Assembly (NCBI RefSeq): GCF_009935865.1
Contig: NZ_QWEL01000012.1
Location: forward strand, 1-64,000
Source of the DNA: Odoribacter sp. Z80
GTDB taxonomy: Bacteria > Bacteroidota > Bacteroidia > Bacteroidales > Marinifilaceae
Direction: 5' to 3'
DNA length: 64,000 nucleotides
The position numbers and the translations under genes are program-made. A model generated the notes under the pieces. It ran no database searches. It was given only the letters and a program-made list of their open reading frames with translations, and was not told where the DNA came from. Positions 35,636 to 43,538 of the stretch are shown piece after piece (the first letter of the stretch is position 1; each line of letters starts with the position of its first letter).

Positions 35636-36250
35636 ATGCAAATTGTTTACACGTCGACGAATTATAAAAGTGTTGTTTACCGGGCAGTGCTTTCCATTAT
35701 CCTGGGGGTTGTCCTGGTTAGTTGGCCGGGGGCGGCCCTGAAGTATATTATTATGCTGATCGGTTTGATATTTTTGCTGACCGGTTTGATTTCCTATGTG
35801 ACGACTAACCGGGAGCGGGAGGTGCGTTCGCGGTATTTTGCCCCTTTTAGCGGAATAGGAAGTCTTATTTTAGGCTTGTTATTGCTTTGCCTGCCTTCTT
35901 CTTTCCTTTCGATTTTTATGTTCGTGTTCGGTTTCATCCTGGTTGTAGCGGCTATCGGCCAGTTTGTGACGTTGGCAGCAGCCCGGCAGTTCGGACCTGT
36001 TTCTTTTGTCAGTTATCTGTTCCCTGTGCTTATTTTTGTAGCCGGAATCGTTATTTTATTTGATCCGTTCCGGTCGGCGGAGGGTGTGGTTATTCTTTTT
36101 GGAGTCACTTCGATTTTTTACGGAGTTACTGATTTTATAAATCAATATGCGATCCGGAAGTTGAGGAAAAAGAACGAAGACAAAGAGAAAATCGTAGATG
36201 TTGCTTCTCGTCCGGATATTGAAGATGCCGAATATGAGGAAGTGAAGTAG
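35636..36250 (+). CDS. HdeD family membrane protein (DUF308)
   Basis: A 204-residue inner-membrane protein with six predicted helices in three pairs, the layout of the HdeD/DUF308 family. LGVVLVSWPGAALKYIIMLIG is a typical first pair, and the pair ending in LLCLPSSFLS and the third with IVILFDPFRSAEG repeat it. The cytosolic tail is highly charged (RKLRKKNEDKEKI, then an acidic end). HdeD in E. coli aids acid resistance, but that role here is not shown. No gene follows closely; about 600 bases of repeat and AT-rich DNA separate it from the next operon. Confidence 0.9.
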   Translation: MQIVYTSTNYKSVVYRAVLSIILGVVLVSWPGAALKYIIMLIGLIFLLTGLISYVTTNREREVRSRYFAPFSGIGSLILGLLLLCLPSSFLSIFMFVFGFILVVAAIGQFVTLAAARQFGPVSFVSYLFPVLIFVAGIVILFDPFRSAEGVVILFGVTSIFYGVTDFINQYAIRKLRKKNEDKEKIVDVASRPDIEDAEYEEVK

Positions 36251-36414
36251 TATCCGTTGACGGACGGCCTTCAATTTTAGTGACAGGGAATATCGGCTTA
36301 TTGTGATATTGCGATGTTTTACTGACATCAGTTTACTGTTTGGAAAGTCAACTTATTTAGGATAATACAACCTGCCGGACGTATGGTTGCGCCGGGGATT
36401 GGCCCCTATAGGTC

Positions 36415-36502
36415 CGGTACTCCTCCGGTATTGGTGCGGTACTCCTGCGGTATACCTTCGGTACTCCTCCGGTCGCCACCGCAGGAGTACCGTACCAATA
36501 CC
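36415..36502. repeat. Tandem 22-bp-period repeats and a 25-bp hairpin
   Basis: Three near-identical 16-mers beginning CGGTACTCCT start at 36415, 36437 and 36459, an exact 22-base period. The second unit's surroundings (36427-36451) are the reverse complement of 36478-36502 except for one position that would be a G-U pair in RNA, giving a 25-bp stem with a 26-base loop that contains the third copy. The stretch is far more GC-rich than its flanks. It could be a decayed extragenic palindromic element, a small mobile unit, or a protein-binding array. Confidence 0.8.
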
Positions 36503-36818
36503 GCACCGTATCCGCAGCGATGTAAGACAAACCCCGAAGAGGACGTCCTGTATTATCCTGGAAAAACTCCTTAATAATATAATTGCGATTGATTAATTTC
36601 TTGATTAACCTTCTTTTCTATAAGAAGCAAATATTGCCAAAAGTTAAATTAGGAACTTAACATTTACATCAAATTTAAAAATGTAATATATCAAAATTAT
36701 CGTCGAATATGTGACTAAAACGCAGAATTTTTCCGTAGGAAATGTCTATATAAGAATATTCTTTGTCAGGCATATGAAGATTTTCACTGCGAATTACTTA
36801 TACTTCAAGAAAATGTAG

Positions 36819-36826
36819 TATCTTTG
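36819..36826 (+). promoter_or_regulatory. Probable -7 box (TATCTTTG) for the DUF3791-DUF3990 operon
   Basis: An exact TAnnTTTG, 23 bases before the first ATG (36849). The -33 region is weak. The palindrome at 36752 lies too far upstream to be a simple operator. Confidence 0.5.
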
Positions 36827-36848
36827 TAATAATAGCAGGTATAATGTT

Positions 36849-37070
36849 ATGACATACAACACCCGTGACATAATCGAATACATCATCGCTTTGGTAAATG
36901 AGTTTGCCAAGAAATTTGGTCTGTCTGACAAGCAGGCTTACCGTTATATCCGCATCCACAAAGGTGTTGCCTTCATAGAGCAGAATTATGGAATAATTCA
37001 TACGCTTGACTTTAATGAGGTGGTAGAAAGTATAGCACTTTATTGTCGAAGAGCAGGGGGTAAATTATGA
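36849..37070 (+). CDS. DUF3791 family small protein
   Basis: A 73-residue protein of the DUF3791 type: two helices (DIIEYIIALVNEFAKKFGLS, then KQAYRYIRIH), followed by the family's IEQNYGIIHTLDFNEVVES, where the HT motif and the acidic helix are typical. The function is unknown. It is the first gene of a three-gene operon; its stop overlaps the next start (ATGA at 37067), implying translational coupling. In toxin-antitoxin loci the small first gene is often the antitoxin, but nothing here proves that. Base composition is visibly more AT-rich than surrounding housekeeping genes. Confidence 0.82.
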   Translation: MTYNTRDIIEYIIALVNEFAKKFGLSDKQAYRYIRIHKGVAFIEQNYGIIHTLDFNEVVESIALYCRRAGGKL

Positions 37071-37534
37071 TACTTTATCACGGCTCAAATATGATTGTTG
37101 AGCATATAGACCTCGACAAATCAAAACCTAACAAGGATTTTGGAAAAGGATTCTATTTGTCCGAGAGTGAGAGGCAAGCAACGGAAATGGCAACATTCAA
37201 ATCATTGCTATTGGGAGGAAAGCCGGTTGTAACCAAGTTTGAGTTTGATGATGCAGTAATGCACGACTCTGTACTGCGTATCAAAGTATTTGATAATTAT
37301 TCAGAGGAGTGGGCTGATTTCGTGTTTGCCAATCGTGAGGGAAACGATGCAGGACAGTACGATATTGTCTATGGTCCGATTGCCAATGATAAAATAGGTC
37401 TGCAAATTCGCAAACTCAAAGACGGCAGCATTGACAAAGCTGAGTTTCTGAACAGGCTGAAATATATGAAAGGAATTACCTTTCAGTATTTCTTTGGAAC
37501 AGAAACTGCTGTTAAATATCTTACAAAGCTATGA
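37067..37534 (+). CDS. DUF3990 family protein, putative ADP-ribosyltransferase fold
   Basis: A 155-residue cytosolic protein of the DUF3990 type. It begins ILYHGSN (His5), continues with KDFGKGFYLSES (Tyr30) and ends with FQYFFGTETAVKYL (Glu146). This H-Y-E order and spacing resembles diphtheria-toxin-like ADP-ribosyltransferases, in which His and Tyr hold NAD+ and Glu is catalytic. Assignment to that fold is from family knowledge and the visible motifs; activity and target are inferred. It has no signal peptide, so it acts inside its own cell or is neutralised there. Both ends overlap neighbours by ATGA, so its synthesis is tied to theirs. Confidence 0.8.
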   Translation: MILYHGSNMIVEHIDLDKSKPNKDFGKGFYLSESERQATEMATFKSLLLGGKPVVTKFEFDDAVMHDSVLRIKVFDNYSEEWADFVFANREGNDAGQYDIVYGPIANDKIGLQIRKLKDGSIDKAEFLNRLKYMKGITFQYFFGTETAVKYLTKL

Positions 37535-37755
37535 CGGACAGCGATTTTAATTATATGAAGGAGGCCATTGCGACCGATTTGGCTGAATTGCTGGCAAAGG
37601 ATTTTGGTATGGGCATCGCTGAATCTCTCGACACATTGTATAATTCTGAAACCTATGCCAAGTTAAGCGACCCGAATACAGGACTGTATTTCCAAAGCGC
37701 ACAATATGTCTATTCGTTCCTCAAAAACGAGTTAAACACGGGAACAATCGCATAG
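37531..37755 (+). CDS. Small hypothetical protein, third gene of the DUF3990 operon
   Basis: A 74-residue acidic protein, mostly helical, with the pattern MKEAIATDLAELLAKDFGM, then AESLDTLYNSETYAKL and the end LYFQSAQYVYSFLKNEL. Similar small proteins commonly follow DUF3990 genes in Bacteroidota, but no function is known to me. It overlaps the DUF3990 gene by ATGA at 37531. It could be the immunity or antitoxin partner, or a chaperone; a distant relation to DUF3791 is possible. Confidence 0.75.
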   Translation: MTDSDFNYMKEAIATDLAELLAKDFGMGIAESLDTLYNSETYAKLSDPNTGLYFQSAQYVYSFLKNELNTGTIA

Positions 37756-38196
37756 AAATCACGACACTGCTAAAATATGAGGATCTGATTAGGAAGTTCC
37801 TCTACCATTCTTGTATGCCACAAAAATATTAGAACTTTGTGGTAAAATATAAAGTAATCCGCAAAATTGCCAAGGAAGAAGATAGAGTGTTCAAAATTCT
37901 CCTTCAATGTTAAATGTGGGACTGTTTTATATTATCCCTCTGATTGTTTAACATATATTAATACCGAATTATTTTAAAAGTTCCGGTATTTAGGTTTTTG
38001 GGTTGATAAGAAGAAGGATTTTTGTAAGAAAAAGATAGATCGTGTACTGTATCAGCTTCAAAAAGTAAAACATACAGATATGAAACAGAGATGTGTATAG
38101 CAGAGCAGGTAGAGAAGAGGGACAAATTTCAGTAATACGGCGAATTACAAGTAAAGTGGACCCTGAAAGTTGGACAATTTATAAAAGACGGTTGGT
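37756..38196. other. Gene-free degenerate stretch after the DUF3990 operon
   Basis: About 440 bases without a gene. Short interrupted frames suggest decayed coding sequence, for example a lysine-rich fragment near 38000-38090. A weak hairpin AATACCG/CGGTATT (37960-37990) may terminate the operon. TGGACCCTGAAAGTTGGACA (38157-38176) looks like an IS3-group terminal repeat. No matching transposase or second end is present. Confidence 0.5.
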
Positions 38197-38478
38197 TTAG
38201 AAAGAAGCAATTAAAAAATAAAAGGCATAGAGCAGTACGGCTGATATAACACCTTTTGCAGCGTTATTTTTGTTATAATGCAGGAAGAAGTAGAAAAGGG
38301 CCAGGTCTGCGAAAAATACTCCTACAGCAATGATTTTAAACTGTATACGCAGGGAGATGGTCTGCTGTATGAAATCGTTCAGACTTAAATAATTGAAGCG
38401 GAAGTACCAGAATAAAAGGACTACCAACAGGGGAGTCACTAAACCCGGGAGTATTCCCCAGATGAAACGATCTTTCAT
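38197..38478 (-). CDS. Small membrane protein of unknown function
   Basis: From the chosen start it has 93 residues with three predicted membrane helices (about 5-24, 42-65 and 73-92) and few charges. I do not recognise a family. The frame opens at 38592, but that would overlap the upstream CBM9-like gene; the ATG at 38478 begins 10 bases after that gene's stop, so the two are probably cotranscribed. The convergent region on its other side is the degenerate DNA of the DUF3990 islet. Confidence 0.65.
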   Translation of the reverse strand: MKDRFIWGILPGLVTPLLVVLLFWYFRFNYLSLNDFIQQTISLRIQFKIIAVGVFFADLALFYFFLHYNKNNAAKGVISAVLLYAFYFLIASF

Positions 38479-38488
38479 TGCAGATGAG

Positions 38489-39130
38489 TTAGATAAAACA
38501 GACCGGGATAAAGCAGCGGGGCACGTGAAAATCCGGTTTGCCGGTGTCGATGGGTTGCCAGGAGAGATAGTGGGGTTTGGACAGGTTGTCACCGCACTTA
38601 TACAGATTCATGGTTGCAGAAAGTCCTTTCCAGTTTTTCAATTGATGGCGGAAGAGGGCGGTAGCGGGGATAGCTACTGTCAGCTCCCAGGGAGTATTTA
38701 ATTGGGTTTCTTCGAAATTATCCCTGCCTAAAGTAGAGTAACGCCGGATGGTTTCCATGGTTTCCTGCGGAGCATGTACGGCGTGGGGGCGTTCTTTGCG
38801 AAAACCCAGCAGGGCTTTGCCGATGCAGGAAAATTCGAAATTATAGTATCCGCTGTCATCCAGGGCGAGGAAAAATTCGACGCAGGAGTCGGTCCATACT
38901 TCTCCGTTGTCAGTGGTGATTTTGGCCAGTGTGCATTCTTCCCGGACGCTGAAACGTATAAATAATTCCTGTCCGTTGTGGGCCATTCTGAATCCTGCCT
39001 GCGGCTGATACGGAAAGTCTTCGGACCAATTGTTGAAGGCTATGGGATTGGGTTTTATCTGTTCCAACAGTCGGGAAGCCGTTTGTAAATCGTTCGGATT
39101 TAACCGGGAAATTTCGGGAATCTGATACAT
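38489..39130 (-). CDS. CBM9-like carbohydrate-binding protein
   Basis: A 213-residue beta-sandwich protein resembling family 9 carbohydrate-binding modules. FSVREECTLAKI, then DSCVEFFLALDDSGYYNFEFSC and the C-terminal LSATMNLYKCGDNL(S) and HYLSWQPI segments are the family's typical order. No signal peptide is seen from the start at 39130, nor a lipobox, so the site of action is unclear. The frame continues to 39193 but those residues lie in a terminator hairpin. It follows the FucP-type carrier on the same strand, separated by that terminator, and precedes a small membrane protein. Confidence 0.82.
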   Translation of the reverse strand: MYQIPEISRLNPNDLQTASRLLEQIKPNPIAFNNWSEDFPYQPQAGFRMAHNGQELFIRFSVREECTLAKITTDNGEVWTDSCVEFFLALDDSGYYNFEFSCIGKALLGFRKERPHAVHAPQETMETIRRYSTLGRDNFEETQLNTPWELTVAIPATALFRHQLKNWKGLSATMNLYKCGDNLSKPHYLSWQPIDTGKPDFHVPRCFIPVCFI

Positions 39131-39140
39131 GATAAGTGGT

Positions 39141-39198
39141 AAAAATAGAGGTTGCCCTTCAAAATCCGGTTTATTGCCGGTATTTGAGAACAACCTCT
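39141..39198 (-). terminator. Terminator after the FucP-type carrier gene
   Basis: The outer arms AGAGGTTG (39147-39154) and CAACCTCT (39191-39198) pair perfectly. Inner near-complementary TCAAAATCCGG and CCGGTATTTGA extend the stem. On the minus strand ATTTTT follows directly. It begins 15 bases past the carrier's stop. Confidence 0.85.
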
Positions 39199-39213
39199 GT
39201 ATTGGGGAAGAAA

Positions 39214-40425
39214 TTATTTCGTTCTGATTTTATAACCTGCTATTCCATAGTAAAGGATAAAGAGGAAGCAGGGTAAGCACAGCCAATAAGCGTGCTGCGG
39301 GGTAGCCACGTCTTTCAGCCAACCGTAAAGGGTAGGGATAACAGCACCGCCGAACATGGCCATAATCAGGAGGGATGAACCGGCTTTGGTGAACTTGCCG
39401 AGGTCTGCCATAGCCAGCGGCCATAGTGCCGGCCACATCAAAGAACATCCCAATGCCATAAAGGAGATGAAGTAGATGGAAATGGCTTCCGGTGTCAGTA
39501 CGACTAATAGCGAACCGATGATTGCCAGAATGGAACAGATTTTCAGGGCTGCAGCCTGGCTGATGTATTTGGGAATAAAGATAATCCCGCAGATATAACC
39601 AATAACGATACCTATCGGGGCAATCCACGCGTAGTTGGCTGCATTCGGTAGTTGAAGGGCATTGGCGTAGTCAACCAGTGTTCCTAAGGAAACGGTTTCC
39701 ACCCCTACATAGAGGAACAATGCCAGGCAACCTAACAGGAGGTGCGGGAATTGGAATACTGAGGTTTTTCCTGCAGCATACGGACAGGCTGCGGAAGTGT
39801 CTGTACTTTCATCTTCTCCGGCAGCTTTCACTTCGGGCAGCGGAGCAAAGAATGCCATTATACCCAGAATGATGAAGGCGATGATAATGATGATGAAAGG
39901 CAGGCCAAGGTCCTGGATGCCGATTAAGTGAACGTCTTTTTCCAGCAGCCAAACGATAAAGATGGAAGGAATGGGCCAAGCCAGTTTGTTGCAGATACCC
40001 ATGATACTAATGCGTTTTGCAGCACTTTCAATAGGTCCTAAAATGGTGATGTAGGGATTGACCGATGCCTGCAGGAATGCGTTTGCAGCACCGCTGATAA
40101 AAGAAGCCAGCAGGAAAAGAGGAAAACTTTTTCCGTCAGCCGACAGGATGAATAAATAAAATGCCACTGCGAAGATGAAGAATGACAGGGACATGGTTCT
40201 CTTGTAACCGATTGCTTTGATGGTCAGCCCTGCGGGGTAACCGAAGATTAAAAAGGGAATAAAGGTGGCTGCGATAATCAGGTAGGAAGCAGCGTTGGAA
40301 ATTCCCAATGAGCCTTGTAATACCGGAACGAGCAGGGAGTTGATTCCCAGGGCAAATCCGATGGCAAAAAACATCATTCCGACAAAAGCTAACGGAATAG
40401 CAAAATTTGTTTTGTTCTGTGACAT
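39214..40425 (-). CDS. Sugar MFS transporter (FucP/glucose-galactose type)
   Basis: A 403-residue proton-linked sugar carrier of the FucP/GluP/NagP group with 12 predicted helices. GINSLLVPVLQGSLGIS in helix 1, LQASVNPYITILGP near residue 118 and WPALWPLAMADLGKFT in the second half are group signatures. The natural sugar (fucose, glucose, N-acetylglucosamine or other) cannot be decided. The nearby CBM9-like gene suggests a carbohydrate role for the locus. A terminator follows. Confidence 0.9.
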   Translation of the reverse strand: MSQNKTNFAIPLAFVGMMFFAIGFALGINSLLVPVLQGSLGISNAASYLIIAATFIPFLIFGYPAGLTIKAIGYKRTMSLSFFIFAVAFYLFILSADGKSFPLFLLASFISGAANAFLQASVNPYITILGPIESAAKRISIMGICNKLAWPIPSIFIVWLLEKDVHLIGIQDLGLPFIIIIIAFIILGIMAFFAPLPEVKAAGEDESTDTSAACPYAAGKTSVFQFPHLLLGCLALFLYVGVETVSLGTLVDYANALQLPNAANYAWIAPIGIVIGYICGIIFIPKYISQAAALKICSILAIIGSLLVVLTPEAISIYFISFMALGCSLMWPALWPLAMADLGKFTKAGSSLLIMAMFGGAVIPTLYGWLKDVATPQHAYWLCLPCFLFILYYGIAGYKIRTK

Positions 40426-40628
40426 AATATTAAGTTTAGTATTGATTTTATGCGTTTCCGGGGTGTAAATATAGTAAAAAAATGTTATGATGTAAGAGGA
40501 TGGATTGTTATTTCTGTTGCCGGTAGTGAATACGGGGGGAGAGCGGGAAAGGAAACAGCCCTTTGACTGGTCTGTTCCGGAGCAATCAAAGGGCTGTATC
40601 TGTTCAGGTGTCTGTTGTATGCCTGTTT
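40426..40628. other. Intergenic region between the M16 protease and FucP-type genes
   Basis: It contains the terminator hairpin of the protease gene at 40555-40597. The right part of the FucP-type promoter region shows only a near-consensus -7 box (TATATTTA on the minus strand). No gene is seen. Confidence 0.5.
40555..40597 (-). terminator. Hairpin after the large M16 protease gene
   Basis: Perfect 12-bp arms ACAGCCCTTTGA (40555-40566) and TCAAAGGGCTGT (40586-40597) enclose a 19-base loop. Only a short T run follows on the minus strand, so this is a moderate terminator. Confidence 0.65.
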
Positions 40629-43439
40629 TTATGCTTTGGGTTTGAAAGTGATGTCTCTGACATCAGCTTCCTTGAACAGGGTTTTGGCAAATTTCTGAAT
40701 GTCTTTGGCTGTGATTTTATTTAATATCTGCTCGTAATTTCGAGGGTCTGCAGAGTTGATGCCACTGATGTAATAGCTGTACAGGGCATTCAGCCAGAAA
40801 CTGTTATGGTGTTTGGATTGTTCCCTGTTTTTGAGCAGATTGGAAATCACTTTGTTCATTTCCTCGGTAGAGGGAGCTTCCTCTGTAAGCCGTTCTGTTT
40901 CCTTGTATATCAAGGATTTCAGATATTCCGCTTTTTCCGGGTCGCACTCAAAGCTCATGGTCATGCTGTAGCAGGAATAGGGTTCCCTGGAAGAAGAAGC
41001 CTGTACGTCTACGCCGTAGGTGCCTCCTTCTTTTTCCCGGATGTTTTCGGTGTACCTTAGTTCCAGGATGCCCTCTACTATTTTGTTGCAGACGTTGTTG
41101 TGGACACTGTGTTTCAGTTCTTTTTCAAATTGAGTAATGACGGTGGCTTTGGGTGTTTCCAGTTGCAGTTCAATTTCTTTTACCGTTTTTCCTTTTGGGC
41201 CCCGGACATGATTGTCTTTCCAGTTTTCCTTCCGGTTCTCTGACCGGAGGGAGCCTATGTATTTTTCTACCAGGGGTTTTACTGTAGTTTCGTCGATGTT
41301 ACCCACAATGAAGAAGGTAAAATCACTTGCATCCTTAATCCGGTCGCGATATACCTGTTCTATTTTTTCCAGGCTGAGGCGGTTCAGGTAGTCTTCGTTG
41401 AAGAGGATGACCCGCGGATTGTAGTTGCTCATGATGAGTTGTAATGAATCCTGCATGATTTTCTGAGGATTTTTTAACATATTGGGAAGCATGGCCCGGT
41501 TACGGTTGAGGATGGATTCGAATACGGTGGAATCGAAACGGGGTTTTTCAAAACGCAGGTAAGTCAGTTGCAGTAAAGTTTCAAAATCTTTCGGGGTAGA
41601 GCTGCCATTTACGCTTTCATAAAGACCGTTGATGGCTACACCGCTGGAAACCATTTTGCCGGTTAATAATTTTTTCAGGGCAATGACATCGAAATCACCG
41701 ATGCCGAATGCTCCGACAAAGGAAGATGTATTTTCTGCCGAAGGAAGCATATCGGTGTCATACAAAGAAGTACCGCCTTTGCTATAAGAAGTTAAGGTAA
41801 CATTGTCTTTTTCATAGTCTGCTTTCCGGAAGATGACTTTTGCTCCGTTAGCCAGCGTCCATTCTACTGCGTCGAATTCCGGAAGCTGTTTTGTGGCAGT
41901 GATTTTAGCACCGGGCAATTCTTCTGATATGAGATCCGTTGCGTTTATTTTGTCTTCAAAAGGTTCGATGTCTGCTTTGTCCACTTTTTCGCGGATAGCA
42001 TTTACTTCTGCTTCCGTGAGGTGGCGGGTGTTCTCTGACGGTCCGGTAATTATTGTGGTCCAGTTGCCCGGTTGGTTCCATTCCCGGGCTTTGGCAGAGA
42101 CTTCCTGTACGGTAATGGTAGGAATAACGGATTTTGCGAGATGATAGTAATCATCCATGCTAACCATCGGTTCGTTTTCCAGGAAATGGGATTTCATCTC
42201 TTCGATGTAGTTTTCATTATTTGTTTTGTCTTTTTGCTTATAAGCAGATTCGAGTCTTGCCAATGCATTGGTTTTCACTCTTTCCAGTTCGTTTTCCGTA
42301 AATCCGAATCTTTTTGCCCTTTCGTTTTCAGTAAGAATGGTTTCGAGGGCTATGTCTTCCTGGTTGGGTTTTGCCGTTGTAGAAATGTCATAGGCGTTAT
42401 ATCCTCTGACGAAGCCGCTGAAACCGATTTGCCCGCCCAGGAACGGCGGATTGGCCTGTTGCATGATTTCGCTGATCCGGGCGTTTAGCATCTGGTTGTA
42501 GAAAGATTGAATCAGGTTGTTTCTGATGTAGGCATGTGTATTTTTTTCTTCAGGCGAAGCATCTTTGAAAAGCCGGATGAGACTGATGGAAGATTTGGTT
42601 GCTTCTTTGTCTGTACCTAAAACGTAATAAGTTTGTTCGTGTTCCGGAATATCAAAGAAAGGGCGTGGAGTAGGATTTTCTACTGCAGGGATTTTGGAAA
42701 AAAGTTCTTTTACTTTCTGTTCCATGCGGGCTACGTTGAAATCGCCGACGATGGCAATGGCCTCGAGGTCGGTGCGGTACCATTGACGGTAAAAGTCTTT
42801 GATAGTCTGGTATTTGAAGTTTTGGATCACATCCAGGGAGCCGATGACATCCCGTACAGCGTATTTTGAATCTTTGAATAAGACCGGAAAGGTTTGTTGC
42901 TGAATGCGAGTTCCGGAAGTGCGCCGGCTTCTCCATTCTTCGGAGATGACTCCCCGTTCAGCGTCAATTTCTTCATCTTCCAGCGATACATAATATGACC
43001 AGTCGTGTAAAATCAAAAGACAGGTGTCGAGTAAAGACTCGTTGGTGGTGGGTACGGAACTGATGTTGTAAACTGTTTCGTTGTGGGTGGTATATGCATT
43101 GATATTGCGTCCGAACGCGATACCGTATTTTTCAAGTGTGGAAATAATGCCTTTGCCGGGAAAGTTTTTGGTCCCGTTGAAAGACATGTGTTCCAGGAAA
43201 TGGGCTAATCCGTTCTGGTCGTCATTTTCCAACAAGGCCCCGGCATTCCGGATAATATAAAAACTGGCCCTTTCTTTGGGTTCTTCATTGTGGCGGAGAT
43301 AGTAAGTGATTCCGTTGGGAAGTTTACCGACTACGGTCTGGGAATCCTGAGGCAGCGGAGCCTGCAGGTCTGTTTGTGCGGTGGCGCTTTGCCATATCAC
43401 TGAACAGAGAACAACTAATAAGCTGAATACTTTTTTCAT
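40629..43439 (-). CDS. Secreted M16 family zinc protease (double-length)
   Basis: A 936-residue pitrilysin-like protease with all four M16 half-domains in one chain. A signal peptide (residues 1-22, ending TAQ) exports it to the periplasm or outer face. The zinc motif is HFLEH (80-84), with the third ligand in ERGVISEEWR (near 155-165). The second half (from about residue 500) lacks a zinc motif and serves as the passive half. YTENIREKEGGTYG near the C terminus is a typical substrate-gripping segment. It has its own promoter, divergent from the MscS gene. Confidence 0.93.
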   Translation of the reverse strand: MKKVFSLLVVLCSVIWQSATAQTDLQAPLPQDSQTVVGKLPNGITYYLRHNEEPKERASFYIIRNAGALLENDDQNGLAHFLEHMSFNGTKNFPGKGIISTLEKYGIAFGRNINAYTTHNETVYNISSVPTTNESLLDTCLLILHDWSYYVSLEDEEIDAERGVISEEWRSRRTSGTRIQQQTFPVLFKDSKYAVRDVIGSLDVIQNFKYQTIKDFYRQWYRTDLEAIAIVGDFNVARMEQKVKELFSKIPAVENPTPRPFFDIPEHEQTYYVLGTDKEATKSSISLIRLFKDASPEEKNTHAYIRNNLIQSFYNQMLNARISEIMQQANPPFLGGQIGFSGFVRGYNAYDISTTAKPNQEDIALETILTENERAKRFGFTENELERVKTNALARLESAYKQKDKTNNENYIEEMKSHFLENEPMVSMDDYYHLAKSVIPTITVQEVSAKAREWNQPGNWTTIITGPSENTRHLTEAEVNAIREKVDKADIEPFEDKINATDLISEELPGAKITATKQLPEFDAVEWTLANGAKVIFRKADYEKDNVTLTSYSKGGTSLYDTDMLPSAENTSSFVGAFGIGDFDVIALKKLLTGKMVSSGVAINGLYESVNGSSTPKDFETLLQLTYLRFEKPRFDSTVFESILNRNRAMLPNMLKNPQKIMQDSLQLIMSNYNPRVILFNEDYLNRLSLEKIEQVYRDRIKDASDFTFFIVGNIDETTVKPLVEKYIGSLRSENRKENWKDNHVRGPKGKTVKEIELQLETPKATVITQFEKELKHSVHNNVCNKIVEGILELRYTENIREKEGGTYGVDVQASSSREPYSCYSMTMSFECDPEKAEYLKSLIYKETERLTEEAPSTEEMNKVISNLLKNREQSKHHNSFWLNALYSYYISGINSADPRNYEQILNKITAKDIQKFAKTLFKEADVRDITFKPKA

Positions 43440-43465
43440 ATTGGATTGTTTTATGTCATTTGTAA

Positions 43466-43473
43466 CAAAAGTA
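43466..43473 (-). promoter_or_regulatory. Probable -7 box (TACTTTTG) for the M16 protease
   Basis: An exact TAnnTTTG on the minus strand, 27 bases before the start codon. A near-match for the opposite direction (TACCTTTA, 43472-43479) overlaps it by two bases and may serve the MscS gene. Confidence 0.55.
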
Positions 43474-43538
43474 CCTTTATTTACGATTGAATAAATAAAA
43501 TAGAAAAGGATTTAACTAAACTTTAATAGCGGAAAGAG

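Larger units (their letters stand above)
36251..36848. other. Intergenic region with GC-rich repeats then AT-rich sequence
   Basis: About 600 bases without a credible gene. The left half holds the repeat hairpin (36415-36502), flanked by GC-rich sequence. The right half is AT-rich, with a 12-base palindrome AAGAATATTCTT (36752-36763) and the -7 box of the next operon. Overlapping open frames of 63 and 69 codons across the repeat have low-complexity Pro/Ser/Tyr-rich products and are not called. Confidence 0.6.

Noticed and set aside
36415-36502. Possible CRISPR array
   Set aside because: The repeats are only 16 bases with 6-base gaps, no unique spacers of 25-40 bases exist, and no cas gene is near.
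36383-36596. Two overlapping plus-strand open frames of 63 and 69 codons across the repeat region
   Set aside because: They are carried by the GC-rich repeats, have Pro/Ser/Tyr-rich low-complexity products, overlap each other in different frames and have no ribosome site or family.
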